Source of the DNA: CBHWET01 sp966112985
Lineage (GTDB): Bacteria > Verrucomicrobiota > Verrucomicrobiia > Limisphaerales > JACDHS01
Assembly (NCBI GenBank): GCA_966112985.1
Contig: CBHWET010000328.1
Location: forward strand, 1-5,937
Direction: 5' to 3'
DNA: 5,937 bases
Shown here piece after piece: positions 5,348-5,937 of this stretch. The translations under genes were made by a program, and so were the position numbers. Numbering within the stretch: the first letter of the stretch is position 1; every line of letters begins with the position of its first letter. Under the pieces are notes generated by a model that had not been told where the DNA came from, searched no databases, and saw only the letters and a list, made by a program, of their open reading frames with translations.

Positions 5348-5937
5348 ATGAAAAGATTTGTAATATTAACTGTCCTCGGCGTTTCGTTGGCAAATTGCTT
5401 TGCACAGGGAACCCTCACTCCGTCCGGTGCTCCCGGTGCGACAATGCGCACTCTTTTGCAAATTGAGCCGCGCACGCCAATCTCCTCGTTGCCTGTCACC
5501 CTTACGAATTGCGGCTCGTACTACCTGACTTCAAATCTCCTGTGCAGTGCGATCAATCAAAATGGCATCACCATTGCGACCAACGACATCACAGTTGATT
5601 TAAACGGCTTTGGAATTACAGGACCATCGACTGGCTCCGGTTATGGCATAGCGAATGTCGGTGGCTGGACGAATATCACCGTCCGGAACGGCAGCGTTCG
5701 CGAATGGCCAAGAATGGGAATCAACCTCACAGTTTCAATGGGATGTCTCGTCGAGAACGTTAACGCCAGTGACAATGGAAATGATGGCATCGGAGTCGGC
5801 AAAAATTCCGTCGTCCGAAACTGCACGTCTACAAGCAACGGTAACAGTGGCATTGTCGCGGGCAATGGCTCGTCGGTATTGGGATGCGCCTCGAAAGACA
5901 ACTCCTGGTCAGGCATCACCATTAACAGCGGCGGGGT
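5348..5937 (+). CDS. Secreted right-handed parallel beta-helix protein, C-terminal part outside the window
   Basis: The frame opens at ATG 5348 and runs off the right edge (196 full codons plus two bases). A Sec signal peptide (M-K-R-F-V-I-L-T-V-L) is followed by probable cleavage after C-F-A (17-19). Residues 21-47 (G-T-L-T-P-S-G-A-P … E-P-R-T-P-I) form a linker I associate with secreted proteins of Verrucomicrobiota and relatives. From about residue 56 the chain reads as strands of a right-handed parallel beta-helix: I-T-V-D-L-N-G-F-G-I at 81-90, T-V-R-N-G at 111-115, then regular rungs of about 22 residues (starting near 132, 153 and 175) with G-N-D-G-I / G-N-S-G-I / S-W-S-G-I turns. The fold is shared by polysaccharide lyases, glycosidases and adhesin-like surface proteins. 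The catalytic region, if any, is not visible, so no activity is assigned. AAGG lies only 3 nt before the ATG, too close for a standard ribosome site. It diverges from the six-cysteine gene. Confidence 0.9.
   Translation, partial: MKRFVILTVLGVSLANCFAQGTLTPSGAPGATMRTLLQIEPRTPISSLPVTLTNCGSYYLTSNLLCSAINQNGITIATNDITVDLNGFGITGPSTGSGYGIANVGGWTNITVRNGSVREWPRMGINLTVSMGCLVENVNASDNGNDGIGVGKNSVVRNCTSTSNGNSGIVAGNGSSVLGCASKDNSWSGITINSGG

Noticed and set aside
5090..5499. Minus-strand frames across the divergent region and over the start of the beta-helix gene.
   Set aside because: They overlap well-supported genes and cross the terminator-like hairpin; their products have no signal or domain.
5641..5922. 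Minus-strand frame of 93 codons opposite the beta-helix gene.
   Set aside because: Its Pro/Leu/Thr-rich product is what antisense reading of Gly/Asn-rich beta-helix codons gives.

Overview
The window looks like chromosomal DNA from a member of the Verrucomicrobiota or a close relative in the PVC group. No marker gene fixes the taxon. The inference rests on several traits: a Tat-exported Gfo/Idh/MocA oxidoreductase, a stand-alone glycogen-binding-type domain protein, a secreted protein with repeated 'LFPFY' motifs, a secreted parallel beta-helix protein starting with a 'GTLTPSGAP…EPRTPI' segment, non-ATG starts, and weak or absent Shine-Dalgarno sequences at most starts. No tRNA, rRNA, CRISPR array, transposase or phage gene was seen.

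Layout from left to right. (1) 1-737, minus strand: a secreted protein with LFPFY-type repeats, running off the left edge. (2) 738-923: a divergent intergenic region with two short perfect dyads. (3) 924-1364, plus: a small protein with a CBM48/AMPK-type carbohydrate-binding domain. (4) 1395-2744, minus: a Tat-signal Gfo/Idh/MocA oxidoreductase, convergent with gene 3, with a hairpin over its stop codon. (5) 2815-2988, plus: a 57-codon lysine-rich ORF, divergent from gene 4. (6) 3003-4316, minus: a secreted TIM-barrel glycoside-hydrolase-like protein with a DEPEW motif. (7) 4348-5175, minus: a secreted six-cysteine protein of no recognised family. (8) 5176-5347: a divergent intergenic region with a terminator-like hairpin facing the minus-strand gene. 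(9) 5348 to the right edge, plus: a secreted right-handed parallel beta-helix protein, truncated by the window.

Orientation changes often, so most genes are probably single transcription units. Only genes 6 and 7, same strand and 31 bp apart, could share a transcript. Six of the seven genes have a carbohydrate-related fold, a predicted export signal, or both; the exception is the small lysine-rich ORF. The neighbourhood therefore looks like accessory glycan-processing and envelope genes. No substrate can be read from the sequence, and no defined multi-gene system is demonstrated. The least explained items are the LFPFY-repeat protein, the six-cysteine secreted protein, the small basic ORF and the attenuator-like leader at 5219-5248.
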